From: Massilia sp. Root351
GTDB taxonomy: Bacteria > Pseudomonadota > Gammaproteobacteria > Burkholderiales > Burkholderiaceae_D
DNA: 64,000 nt
Direction: 5' to 3'
Assembly: GCF_001425045.1 (NCBI RefSeq)
Contig: NZ_LMDJ01000012.1
Span: 670,141-734,140 of the forward strand
The position numbers and the translations under genes are program-made. Below the pieces are notes generated by a model. That model was not told the origin of the DNA and ran no database searches. It was given only the letters and a program-made list of their open reading frames with translations. How positions within the stretch are numbered: position 1 is the stretch's first letter; each line of letters starts with the position of its first letter. Below are positions 36,660-44,488 of the stretch, in pieces.

Positions 36660-37679
36660 CAACAGCGAGTCGCGCACCACGCCGCGCGCGGCCATCGCGC
36701 GTTTCAGCTTGACCAGCGCTTCCTGCTGGATCTGGCGCACCCGCTCGCGCGTGACGCCCATCTCCTCGGCCAGCGTTTCCAGCGTGGCAGGATCGTCGTT
36801 GTCCAGCCCGAAGCGGCGCATGATGACGATGCGCTGCTTGTCCGGCAGCTTGGTGAGCCAGTCGCGCACCAGCACCGTCATTTCGTGGTGCTCGGCGCGC
36901 GCGTCCGGCGCATCCTCGCTGTCGCCGGGCAGCATGTCCATCAGCGACGACTGCGGGTCGTTGTCGAGCGGCGCGTCGAGCGAGGTGGCGTGCTCGGACA
37001 GCGCCAGGATGTCCTGCACCTCCTCCACCGGCCGGCCCACCAGTTCGGCGATATCCTCGGCGGTGGCGTCCTTGCCGTTGTGGTGCTGCGCTTCCAGGTG
37101 GTATTTGCCGCGCAGGATCTGGTTCAGTTCCCGCACCATGTGCACCGGCAGGCGCACCGTGCGGGCCTGGTTCATGATGGCGCGCTCAATGCTCTGGCGT
37201 ATCCACCAGGTGGCGTAGGTCGAGAAGCGGAAGCCGCGCTCCGGCTCGAACTTGTCGATGGCGCGCATCAGGCCGATGTTGCCCTCCTCGATCATGTCGA
37301 GCAGGACCACGCCGCGGTTGATGTAATGCTTGGCGATGGACACCACCAGCCGCAGATTGTGCTCGATCATGGTCTGGCGGGCGGAGAAGTCGCCGGCCTT
37401 GGCCAGGGTGGCGAAATGCACCTCCTGCGGCGCGGTCAGCAGCGGCCGGGTGCCGATCTGGTTCAGATAGTGCTGGGTGGTGTCGGTGGACAGTTCGGCG
37501 GCCAGCACCTTTTTCAGTTCATCGACGCTTTCCAGCACCGCGCCCACTTCCGGCGCGGCCGCGCCCTCGCCGCCTTCGCCCTCACCCTCGCCGTCGACAA
37601 CTGCATCGTCGATCTGCTCGTCCGGAAAATCGTCCGGCAGGGCATCGTCATCCAGGCGGTCGTGCGGCGAGTGTGTCAT
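36657..37679 (-). CDS. rpoS: RNA polymerase sigma factor RpoS
   Basis: RpoS is the stationary-phase and general stress sigma factor. The protein (340 aa) has an acidic N-terminal extension with a Glu/Gly run (GEGEGEGGEGAAAP). Region 1.2 follows, then region 2 with EEGNIGLMRAIDKFEPERGFRFSTYATWWIRQ, region 3, and region 4 with the helix-turn-helix ETLAEEMGVTRERVRQIQ. The short 1.1-less N-terminus and nlpD just upstream (5 bases) separate it from RpoD. In relatives a main rpoS promoter lies inside nlpD, so transcription here probably also starts within 37685-38653. Confidence 0.97.
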   Translation of the reverse strand: MTHSPHDRLDDDALPDDFPDEQIDDAVVDGEGEGEGGEGAAAPEVGAVLESVDELKKVLAAELSTDTTQHYLNQIGTRPLLTAPQEVHFATLAKAGDFSARQTMIEHNLRLVVSIAKHYINRGVVLLDMIEEGNIGLMRAIDKFEPERGFRFSTYATWWIRQSIERAIMNQARTVRLPVHMVRELNQILRGKYHLEAQHHNGKDATAEDIAELVGRPVEEVQDILALSEHATSLDAPLDNDPQSSLMDMLPGDSEDAPDARAEHHEMTVLVRDWLTKLPDKQRIVIMRRFGLDNDDPATLETLAEEMGVTRERVRQIQQEALVKLKRAMAARGVVRDSLL

Positions 37680-37684
37680 GGTAG

Positions 37685-38653
37685 CTAGCGGTTAGGCAAA
37701 AACTTCGATGGATCGACCGGTTTGCCCTGCTGCCTGATTTCAAAGTGCAGCTTGACGGCGTCCGTGTCCGAATCCCCCATTTCTGCAATCATCTGGCCCT
37801 TGTTCACGCTCTGCCCTTCCTTTACCAGGATGGTCCGGTTGTGCGCATAGGCCGACAGCAGGCTATTACTGTGCTTCACAATAACGAGATTACCATATCC
37901 ACGGATGCCGCTGCCGGCATACATCACTTTTCCTGCACCGGCGGCCATCACCTGTTGCCCGGCTTTCCCGGCGATGTCGATGCCCTTGTTCTTGCCTTCG
38001 TCGAAGGTGGCGATGACGCGGCCTTCGGACGGCCAGGCCCAGCTCAGTTCACGGTCCTCGGCGCTCAGTTGCACGGCGGCGGCGGCGGGCGCCGCAGGCG
38101 CGGCCGCCGGGGCGGCGGCCTGGGCCGGACGCTCGCTGCGCGCCGGCGGCGGCTTGACCGCGCCGTTGACGGCGCCGCCCTCGTCGCCGCGCTGCAGCTC
38201 GGCCAGCGCCCCCTCGCTCCACGGCCTCTTCTCGCCGCGCGGGCCAGTCTTCTTGGGCACCGGCTCGGGTTTCACTTCGGTGGTGCCCGGCTGGGGCACG
38301 GCCACGGTCTGCACGCCGCCCACCGATTCGGGCGGCTGCACGCGCAGCACCTGGTCCACCTTGATGTCGTTCGGGTTGGTCAGGTTGTTCCAGGTCACCA
38401 GGTCGCGGTAATTCTGGCCATGGTCGAGCGCGATGCGGATCAGGGTGTCGCCTTTTTTCACGGTATACAGGCCGCGCTCCTCGCGCTCCTTCTGCGCGTC
38501 TTCGCTGGGCGAAGGCGGCCTGGCGGGCGGCGACGTCACCATGGGCGTGGTGCGGTCGATCACGGGCGCCTGGTTCGGCACGGTGGTACAGGCGCTCAGC
38601 ACGCACAGGGAAATGCTCAGCAGTAACAGGGAACTCTTATTCGTCATACTCAT
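37685..38653 (-). CDS. nlpD: NlpD-like murein hydrolase activator (LysM + degenerate M23)
   Basis: NlpD is an outer-membrane lipoprotein that activates the amidase AmiC during septum splitting. The protein (322 aa from ATG 38653; 320 from ATG 38647) has a lipobox LSAC, a LysM domain (YTVKKGDTLIRIALDHGQNY...), a Pro/Ala-rich linker, and a LytM/M23 domain. The catalytic metal ligands are degenerate (NKGID in place of HxGxD, and LHFEI in place of HxH), which is normal for NlpD activators. It lies between pcm and rpoS, the classical surE-pcm-nlpD-rpoS order. Confidence 0.95.
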   Translation of the reverse strand: MSMTNKSSLLLLSISLCVLSACTTVPNQAPVIDRTTPMVTSPPARPPSPSEDAQKEREERGLYTVKKGDTLIRIALDHGQNYRDLVTWNNLTNPNDIKVDQVLRVQPPESVGGVQTVAVPQPGTTEVKPEPVPKKTGPRGEKRPWSEGALAELQRGDEGGAVNGAVKPPPARSERPAQAAAPAAAPAAPAAAAVQLSAEDRELSWAWPSEGRVIATFDEGKNKGIDIAGKAGQQVMAAGAGKVMYAGSGIRGYGNLVIVKHSNSLLSAYAHNRTILVKEGQSVNKGQMIAEMGDSDTDAVKLHFEIRQQGKPVDPSKFLPNR

Positions 38654-38679
38654 CTTAGTTTGTCTTCTTCAGCCGGACC

Positions 38680-39597
38680 TTACACGGTTCCGGAGCGCAG
38701 GGGCACGAAATGGCAGTCTTCCAGCGTCTGGCTGGTCCATTCGGCCTTGCCCAGCCGCGTCACCAGCTCCAGGTGCTGGGCGCGGGCGCCCACCGGGGCG
38801 ACCAGGCGGCCGCCGATGGCGAGCTGTTCAAGCAGCGCTTGCGGCACTTCCAGGCCGGCTGCGGCCAGGATAATACCGTCGAACGGGGCGGCCTGAGGCA
38901 GCCCTAGCATACCATCTCCGTAATGCAAGCGTAGATTCGGTAGCCGCAGCGGCCGCAAATTGCCCTTGGCAAGCTCGTGCAGCGGCTTGATGCGCTCGAT
39001 GGAAAACACCTCCTGCGCCAGGCAGGACAACACCGCCGCCTGGTAACCGCAGCCGGTGCCGATCTCCAGCACGCGCTTGAGCTGGCCGCCGTTGCGCATC
39101 ACCTCGATCATGCGCGCCACGATGTAGGGCTGGGAGATGGTCTGGTGGTGGCCGATCGGCAGGGAAGCGTCGATATAGGCTTGCGCAGCGAGCGCCTCGT
39201 CCATGAACATATGGCGCGGCACCGCTTCCAGCGCGCCCAGCACCACCGGGTCCTTCACGCCCTGCTTGGCCACGCGCGCCACCATGGCGCGCCGCACCGC
39301 GTCCGACACCAGCGGATTCTGGCGCGGCGCGGCGGCCGGCGCGGCCTGCGCGCGCTCCAGCGCATAGGTGTGCGAGCGCGACGGCATGGCCGTGGGCGCA
39401 CTGCCCGGGCGCACCGGCGTCCCCGGCACCGCCCCTACCCGCACGCCCGGATGCGTGCCGCCCAGCGCTGCGTTGCGGGCGGCGTTCTGCGTGGCCGTCT
39501 GCGGCGTGGCCACAGGCGAGAACACGGCGGGCTTTTTCTGCGCCTTGTCCACGACAGAGGACAGCGGCAGCGGGAAGGTGCGGTGTTTATCGGTCAT
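38680..39597 (-). CDS. pcm: Protein-L-isoaspartate O-methyltransferase with long N-terminal extension
   Basis: Pcm methylates isoaspartyl residues to start repair of aged proteins. The 305-residue protein carries a roughly 90-residue Ala/Pro/Thr-rich, probably disordered N-terminus before the catalytic domain. The domain begins near MVARVAKQGVKDPVVLGAL and shows VPRHMFMDEAL, the LPIGHHQTISQPYIVARM motif and the SAM-binding VLEIGTGCGYQAAVLS. E. coli Pcm is about 208 aa, so the extension accounts for the difference. The ATG at 39597 overlaps the surE stop by 4 bases (ATGA). Confidence 0.94.
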   Translation of the reverse strand: MTDKHRTFPLPLSSVVDKAQKKPAVFSPVATPQTATQNAARNAALGGTHPGVRVGAVPGTPVRPGSAPTAMPSRSHTYALERAQAAPAAAPRQNPLVSDAVRRAMVARVAKQGVKDPVVLGALEAVPRHMFMDEALAAQAYIDASLPIGHHQTISQPYIVARMIEVMRNGGQLKRVLEIGTGCGYQAAVLSCLAQEVFSIERIKPLHELAKGNLRPLRLPNLRLHYGDGMLGLPQAAPFDGIILAAAGLEVPQALLEQLAIGGRLVAPVGARAQHLELVTRLGKAEWTSQTLEDCHFVPLRSGTV

Positions 39598-40331
39598 GCC
39601 AGGCCCTTTGCCAGCGTCTCGAGTTGGGTACGGTGCGTCAGGTCCACCTGCAGCGGCGTCAGCGACACCTGGCCGTGGGACACCGCGTGGAAATCGGTGC
39701 CCGCGCCGGCGTCCTTGCAGGCGCCGGGCGGGCCGATCCAGAAAATTTCGCGGCCACGCGGATCCTGCGAGCGGATCACCGGTTCGGCCTGGTGACGCCG
39801 GCCCAGCCGGGTTGCCGTGAATGGCCCCATGTCGGCATACGGCCGGTTCGGGATATTGACGTTGAGCAAGTACGGCTTGGCCAGCGCATCGACATAGCGC
39901 TGCACGATGTCGCGCGCCACTTTGGCCGCGTCCTCGATGTGTTCCCAGCCGTAGGCGCCCTGCGAAAAGGCGATGGCGGGAATACCGAACAGATAACCCT
40001 CGGTGGCGGCCGCCACGGTGCCGGAGTACAGGGTGTCGTCGCCCATATTGGGGCCGTTGTTGATGCCGGACACCACCAGGTCGGGCTTTTCGGCCAGCAT
40101 GCCGGTCAGCGCGATGTGGACGCAGTCGGTCGGCGTTCCGTTGACAAAATAGAATCCATTGGCCGCCTGCTGCACCGACAGCGGCCGGTCCAGCGACAGC
40201 GAATTGGAGGCGCCGGAGCGGTTGCCTTCGGGCGCGACGACCACGATGTCCGCTATGGGCGCGAGCGCTTCCGCCAGGGCGTTGATGCCGGGCGCCAGAT
40301 AGCCATCGTCATTACTAATTAGGATACGCAT
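39594..40331 (-). CDS. surE: 5'/3'-nucleotidase SurE
   Basis: SurE is a metal-dependent nucleotidase/exopolyphosphatase linked to stationary-phase survival. The protein is 245 aa with MRILISNDDGYLAPG (metal-binding Asp8-Asp9), the GNRSGASNSLSLDRPL loop with the catalytic-region Ser, and VSGINNGPNMGDD. The start at 40331 is the conserved family start; the longer frame upstream is non-coding. It begins the surE-pcm-nlpD-rpoS cluster. The 126-base gap to the ATPase gene upstream holds no clear terminator. Confidence 0.96.
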   Translation of the reverse strand: MRILISNDDGYLAPGINALAEALAPIADIVVVAPEGNRSGASNSLSLDRPLSVQQAANGFYFVNGTPTDCVHIALTGMLAEKPDLVVSGINNGPNMGDDTLYSGTVAAATEGYLFGIPAIAFSQGAYGWEHIEDAAKVARDIVQRYVDALAKPYLLNVNIPNRPYADMGPFTATRLGRRHQAEPVIRSQDPRGREIFWIGPPGACKDAGAGTDFHAVSHGQVSLTPLQVDLTHRTQLETLAKGLA

Positions 40332-40457
40332 GGCTGGGATTTTACCCGAAGCAACGGCACGCCAGCACATGCCGGCGGCCGCCCGGGTCAAATTTAGTGC
40401 CCCTGCCGCGACGCCGGGCGGCGCTCCCGCGCGCGGTCCGCAGGCCGCGCCGGTCCG

Positions 40458-42407
40458 CTAGCCGCGCGGCGCGGAGGACGCCTCCGGCAGCGGCTCGCCG
40501 CAGGGCGCGTCGGCGCGCTGCAGCAAGTACGGCTCCGCATGGCAGGCCTGCACTTGCTGCTCCACGCCGGGCGTGCGAACTGCCGGGTCCGCCGCCGGCC
40601 CGGCGGCCAGCTCGGCCGGCATGGCGGCCGGCCGCGCCGCGCCGCGCCGGCGGACCTGGGCCGGCGCCAGCGGCGGCGACCCGTAGTGCGCCGCCTCCTG
40701 CTGCGCGCCGCGCTGGCCGGGCAAGCCCGGCTGCGCCAGCGGTCCACGCTGGCCGGCCGCGCACGCCTGCTGCCCGCTGCCCTCCATTTTGGCCAGGGTC
40801 TGGCCCAGCGCCGCCGCCACGCGCAGCGTGTCTTCGTGCTCGGCGCCCAGCAGCCGCGCGCGCACCGCCAGCACCTGCTCCTGCGCCTGCCGCGCCAGTT
40901 CCAGCTCGCCCGACAAATAATGCATGCCGGCCCGCGCCGCCAGGCTGGCCAGGGTCAGCACATGCTCCGGTCCCAGCAGCCGCATCTGGATCTGCAGCAC
41001 TTCTTCCTGCCGGTCCAGCGCGGCCTCGAAATAGCCCTGCCGCGCCAGCGCGCCGGCCTGCGCCGAGCACGCCTCCAGCACGTCCGGATGCTCGCCGCCC
41101 AGCAGCCGCGTGCGCGTTTCAACCACGCAGCGCAGCAGCATGCGCGCCTGGTCCAGCTCGCCTTCCAGCAACAGCACGCGCGCCAGTTGCGCCTTGACGG
41201 CAGCCGTCTCCAGATGCGCCTCCCCCACCACCTTCACATGCAGCGCCAGGCTCTCGCGCAGGGCCAGCACGGCGGCGGCGCTGCGGCCCTCGTCCGCGTA
41301 CAGCAGGCCCAGCCGGAACAGGTCGCGCGCCAGCGTCATGCTGTAAGCGCTGCCGCCCTCCAGGGCCCGGCGCGACTGCGCCACCGCCGCCAGCAGCGGT
41401 ATCTCGCGCCGCGAGTGCCAGGGCGGATGGCCGCCGGCCAGCCAGCCCAGCAGCGCCTCGTACGAGCGCGTGACGGAATAGCGGTCGGCCAGCGGCTCGC
41501 CGCGCACCGCCAGGCGCTCGCCGCGCGCCAGGCTGTGCGACTGCGGCAGCTGCACCTCGTCGAAGTAGCTTTCCAGCGACAGTTGCTGCAAACCGTAGGC
41601 CTCGCCCAGCGCCTGCTCGAACACCGGCTGGTAGCCCGGCAAGCCGGTGGCCGGGTCGCCGCGCCGGCACAGGGCGCGCTGCGCGCTGTTTTCCATGTCG
41701 GTGCGGGTCGGCAAGGGGTAGATCAGCAGCGGACGCTGCTCGTCCTCGTGGCTGCGGCGGTAGGTGGTGGCGCGCTGCACCAGTGCCTGCAGCCCGTCCA
41801 GGCTCTGGCGGTTCGCTTCGAACAGCAACACCAGCCGGGTCGGCAGCAAGGTGGTGCAAATACCGCTGATGTCGTTGCGGCCGCTGCGCGCATCCACCAG
41901 CACGTGGCGGAACTGGCGCGCCAGCATGTCCGCGAAGCTGCGGAACAGGGCCGGGCACAGGTGGAACAGCGCCTCCCAGTTGAACGCGGCCACGCGCTCG
42001 GCGTAGCCGGCATCGAGGCAGCCGGCGCGCATCAGGTACAGCGGGCGGCTCTGGTCCACCCGCACCACGTAGCGCTCCCAGCCCACCGCGTCGAGCACCT
42101 GCCTGGCCAGCGCCGCGTCGTCCAGCGCGGCGCCGCGGCGGCTGCGGCGCTGCAGCTGGTCGCGGCAGGCGGTAAACAGTTCCAGCACTCCCGGCCCGTC
42201 CGCCGCCGGTGCGACATACTGGTGCAGGCCGGGAGCGTCCAGGTCCCAGTCCACCATCAGCACCGGCACCGTGGCCTGGCTGCGCCCGGCCAGCAACATG
42301 GCCAGGTTGGCCACCGCCATGCTGCGGCCGGCGCCGCCCTTATGCGAGTGAAAGGTAATGACGTCGCCGGGCGTGGCCAGCGGCGGCAGCAGGTGCGGAA
42401 GTTCCAT
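40458..42407 (-). CDS. ParA/MinD-like variant-P-loop ATPase fused to TPR repeats (partner of TIR protein)
   Basis: I recognise the architecture but not a named gene. The N-terminal third (residues about 14-300) is a SIMIBI-class, MinD/ParA-like domain. Its deviant Walker A is HKGGAGRSM: the signature Lys23 is present, but the P-loop Lys is Arg28. MVDWDLDAPGLHQY follows, then VLVDARSGRNDISG as Walker B-like. Residues about 340-530 hold at least three 42-residue kinesin-light-chain-type TPRs marked by LLGGEHPDVL, LLGPEHVLTL and LLGAEHEDTL. The last about 120 residues are Gln/Pro/Ala-rich and look disordered. The start is 8 bases after the TIR gene stop, with AAGGTG upstream, so the two form an operon. 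From memory, KGGVGR-variant ATPases and TPR proteins accompany TIR-like proteins in actinobacterial FxSxx-COOH loci; that comparison is inference. Confidence 0.85.
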   Translation of the reverse strand: MELPHLLPPLATPGDVITFHSHKGGAGRSMAVANLAMLLAGRSQATVPVLMVDWDLDAPGLHQYVAPAADGPGVLELFTACRDQLQRRSRRGAALDDAALARQVLDAVGWERYVVRVDQSRPLYLMRAGCLDAGYAERVAAFNWEALFHLCPALFRSFADMLARQFRHVLVDARSGRNDISGICTTLLPTRLVLLFEANRQSLDGLQALVQRATTYRRSHEDEQRPLLIYPLPTRTDMENSAQRALCRRGDPATGLPGYQPVFEQALGEAYGLQQLSLESYFDEVQLPQSHSLARGERLAVRGEPLADRYSVTRSYEALLGWLAGGHPPWHSRREIPLLAAVAQSRRALEGGSAYSMTLARDLFRLGLLYADEGRSAAAVLALRESLALHVKVVGEAHLETAAVKAQLARVLLLEGELDQARMLLRCVVETRTRLLGGEHPDVLEACSAQAGALARQGYFEAALDRQEEVLQIQMRLLGPEHVLTLASLAARAGMHYLSGELELARQAQEQVLAVRARLLGAEHEDTLRVAAALGQTLAKMEGSGQQACAAGQRGPLAQPGLPGQRGAQQEAAHYGSPPLAPAQVRRRGAARPAAMPAELAAGPAADPAVRTPGVEQQVQACHAEPYLLQRADAPCGEPLPEASSAPRG

Positions 42408-42415
42408 GGTTCACC

Positions 42416-43024
42416 TTAGCGGGGAAAGTGGGGCGGCGGAGTGGCGCGCCACTCCTCGGGGATGGGCGGCAGCACGAAGCGGCTGCAATCATGGCCGGGC
42501 GGGATGCTGGACTTCAGGTAATGGTAGTGGGCGGCGATGCGATGGACGATTTTTTCGATGTCGGGCAGGAAGTCGGGATTGGTCTTCAGGTCGCCGCTGG
42601 CCAGCGTGTAGCGCGAAAAGTCCACATACATGCCGGGGTCCGTGATCTGCGGCGGCAGGCTGAATGGGTGGCGCGTCATGATCACGGGGATGATCAGGTG
42701 GCTGGGCAGCGGATACCACAGGCGGCGCTCGCTCTCGATCTGCTGCATGGCGGCGAACTCGCGCCGGGTATAGCCGTGCGCCTCGTACTTGGGTGTATAA
42801 ATGACGATCATGCACACGCTTTCGCACAGCGCGGTGGCGATGCGCCGGTCCAGGTCGTCTCCGCCGCCGAGTTGCTCGGTGTCGATGAACAGTTCGCTTT
42901 CGTTGTCAAAATGCGGCTCCAGGTAGCACTTGAGGGCCTCGGCCAGATCGTTCTTGAAGCGGATCATATGGGGATGACGCCCGTGCGCGTAACTGAAGAA
43001 ACAGCCGTAGCGGATAGTCGACAT
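42416..43024 (-). CDS. TIR-domain protein, operon with ATPase-TPR gene
   Basis: This 202-residue cytosolic protein has a TIR fold over residues about 4-150. The BB-loop entrance is FFSYAHG (9-15), the acidic ELFIDTEQLGGGDDLDRRI follows, then the core strand CMIVIYTPKYEAHGYTRREF with Glu89 where TIR NADases carry the catalytic Glu. The C-terminus is Pro-rich. The start at 43024 is set by an AGGAGG 5 bases upstream; ATG 43045 is possible but weaker. TIR domains in bacteria either degrade NAD+ or make cyclic ADP-ribose signals, or act as scaffolds. Which applies here is unknown. It is the first gene of a two-gene operon with the ATPase-TPR protein. Confidence 0.82.
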   Translation of the reverse strand: MSTIRYGCFFSYAHGRHPHMIRFKNDLAEALKCYLEPHFDNESELFIDTEQLGGGDDLDRRIATALCESVCMIVIYTPKYEAHGYTRREFAAMQQIESERRLWYPLPSHLIIPVIMTRHPFSLPPQITDPGMYVDFSRYTLASGDLKTNPDFLPDIEKIVHRIAAHYHYLKSSIPPGHDCSRFVLPPIPEEWRATPPPHFPR

Positions 43025-43029
43025 GGCAG

Positions 43030-43035
43030 CCTCCT
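43030..43035 (-). promoter_or_regulatory. Strong ribosome-binding site AGGAGG of the TIR gene
   Basis: On the minus strand AGGAGG ends 5 bases before the ATG at 43024. It decides the start of the TIR gene against the upstream in-frame ATG at 43045. Confidence 0.8.
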
Positions 43036-43078
43036 GCTTGCTCATTGAATCCACTGTAGCGCGCTGGCCGCACCGCGC

Positions 43079-43094
43079 TTTGCGAAAACGCAAA
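43079..43094. promoter_or_regulatory. Inverted repeat TTTGCG-AAAA-CGCAAA upstream of the TIR operon
   Basis: Six-base arms with an AAAA spacer lie 55 bases upstream of the TIR start, inside the 198-base divergent gap to the quinone oxidoreductase gene. A possible -10 TACAGT (minus strand, complement of 43053-43058) lies between the repeat and the TIR start. The size and symmetry fit an operator, but the evidence is weak. Confidence 0.3.
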
Positions 43095-43222
43095 CGCGCA
43101 TCCCGCCGTGTCAGCTCCGGGTAAGCAAGCGCGCGGCGGCAAAGTAAGCGCCACGGCCGCGCGGAACCGGCGTAGAATAAAACGACCGTACTATTTAATA
43201 ACGATTACACACTGGAGACCGC

Positions 43223-44203
43223 ATGAAAGCCATCGTATGCAAAGCCTGGGGCCTGCCCGACACCCTGGTTGTGGAAGCGTTGCCGGACCCGCAAGCGGCG
43301 CCCGGCCACGTGGTGCTGGACGTGCAAGCGGCCGGCGTCAACTTCCCGGACGTGCTCATCATCCAGGGCAAGTACCAGTACAAGCCGGCCCTGCCCTTCA
43401 CGCCCGGCAACGAAGTGTCGGGCGTGGTGCGCGCGGTGGGCGAAGGCGTGAGCGGCTACCGGGTGGGCGACAAGGTCATTGCGTTCGCGGCGCACGGTGC
43501 CTTCGCCGAGCAGCTGGCGGTGCCGGCGCAGGCCTTGATGCCGATGCCGCCCGGCATGGACTTCGACACGGCGGCGGCCATCACCCTCACCTACGGCACC
43601 TCGCACCACGCGGTGGTGGACCGCGCCGCGCTGCGGGCGGGCGAAACCATGCTGGTGCTGGGCGCGGCCGGCGGCGTGGGGCTGGCGGCGATCGAGATTG
43701 GCAAGGCGCTGGGCGCGCGCGTGATCGCGGCCGCCTCCACGGACGACAAGCTGGCCGTGTGCAAGGCGCACGGCGCCGACGCGCTGATCAACTACAGCAA
43801 GGAAGACTTGCGCGAGGCAGTCAAGGCGGCCACCGGCGGCAAGGGGCCGGACGTGGTGTACGACCCGGTGGGCGGCGACTACGCCGAGGCCGCGTTCCGC
43901 TCCATCGCCTGGCGCGGGCGCTACCTGGTGGTGGGCTTCGCCAACGGCGAAATCCCCAAGCTGCCGCTCAACCTGGCGCTGCTGAAAGGGGCGTCGCTGG
44001 TGGGCGTGTTCTGGGGCGAGTTCGCCAAGCGCGAGCCGCAGGCCAACCTGGCCGGCATGATGCAGCTGCTGGGCTGGCTGGCCGAAGGCAAGATCAAGCC
44101 CCACATCTCGGCCCGCTACGCGCTGGCCGACACGGCGCAGGCGCTGAACGACATGGCCGCCCGCAAAGTCACCGGCAAGGTCGTCATCAATCCCCAGGCC
44201 TGA
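43223..44203 (+). CDS. NADPH:quinone oxidoreductase family protein (MDR superfamily)
   Basis: This is a medium-chain dehydrogenase/reductase of the zinc-free quinone oxidoreductase type, 326 aa. It has the GroES-like N-terminal half (GVNFPDVLIIQGKYQYKPALPFTPGNEVSG), the Rossmann motif GAAGGVGLAAI and a conserved C-terminal ALADTAQALNDMAARKVTGKVV. Such enzymes reduce quinones or enoyl compounds with NADPH; the substrate is not predictable. GGAG lies 8 bases before the ATG. It is divergent from the TIR operon. Confidence 0.92.
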   Translation: MKAIVCKAWGLPDTLVVEALPDPQAAPGHVVLDVQAAGVNFPDVLIIQGKYQYKPALPFTPGNEVSGVVRAVGEGVSGYRVGDKVIAFAAHGAFAEQLAVPAQALMPMPPGMDFDTAAAITLTYGTSHHAVVDRAALRAGETMLVLGAAGGVGLAAIEIGKALGARVIAAASTDDKLAVCKAHGADALINYSKEDLREAVKAATGGKGPDVVYDPVGGDYAEAAFRSIAWRGRYLVVGFANGEIPKLPLNLALLKGASLVGVFWGEFAKREPQANLAGMMQLLGWLAEGKIKPHISARYALADTAQALNDMAARKVTGKVVINPQA

Positions 44204-44207
44204 CCAG

Positions 44208-44247
44208 CCTGAGCCGCACACCCCAAAATCGGGGTCAGACCCCGATT
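44208..44247. repeat. Palindromic repeat, first copy (GGGGTC-A-GACCCC core)
   Basis: CCTGAGCCGCA (44208-44218) is followed by a perfect palindrome: AATCGGGGTC and its complement around a single central base (44227-44247). The second copy lies at 44401-44461. It begins 5 bases after the quinone oxidoreductase stop and could also act as its 3' hairpin. Between the copies (44248-44400) I see no gene. Confidence 0.65.
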
Positions 44248-44400
44248 GAGGCTGCGTGCGGCAGAGGCTGCTTGTAAGCATCGCGGCAACTGGGAAGGAA
44301 TTGACTGACGCCGATTGCGGACAAGGCTGATTGCAAGCGCACGGTGTGCCATGCCGCATCGAATCCGCCATCCTGGACGCCGCGCTTCGCTGCCTGCCGG

Positions 44401-44461
44401 CCTGAGCCGCAATCCCGTCCATTCGGGGTCTGACCCCGAATGAGGGAAAATGCGGCTCAGG
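44401..44461. repeat. Palindromic repeat, second copy with terminal inverted arms
   Basis: Terminal arms CCTGAGCCGCA (44401-44411) and TGCGGCTCAGG (44451-44461) are exact inverted repeats. They enclose a perfect palindrome with arms ATTCGGGGTC / GACCCCGAAT around one central base (44421-44441). This is the complete form of the element at 44208-44247. The size, terminal inverted repeats and internal palindrome fit a REP- or MITE-type element. Confidence 0.7.
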
Positions 44462-44488
44462 TGGCTTGCGGGGTTGGCGGGAGGGATG

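Noticed and set aside
40458..40830. Possible frameshift or decay at the 3' end of the ATPase-TPR gene
   Set aside because: The tail is Gln/Pro/Ala-rich and lacks TPR pattern, but the frame stays open without a conserved domain in other frames, so it reads as a disordered tail.
40458..43222. A complete FxSxx-COOH peptide cluster (peptide, radical SAM maturase, TIR, ATPase/TPR)
   Set aside because: I looked for a short peptide ending FxSxx and for a CxxxCxxC radical SAM protein near the TIR operon and found neither, so only the TIR and ATPase-TPR parts are claimed.
43141..43222. Promoter of the quinone oxidoreductase gene with -10 TAGAAT at 43173-43178
   Set aside because: A -10-like hexamer is present but no -35 at the correct distance, so I do not list it.
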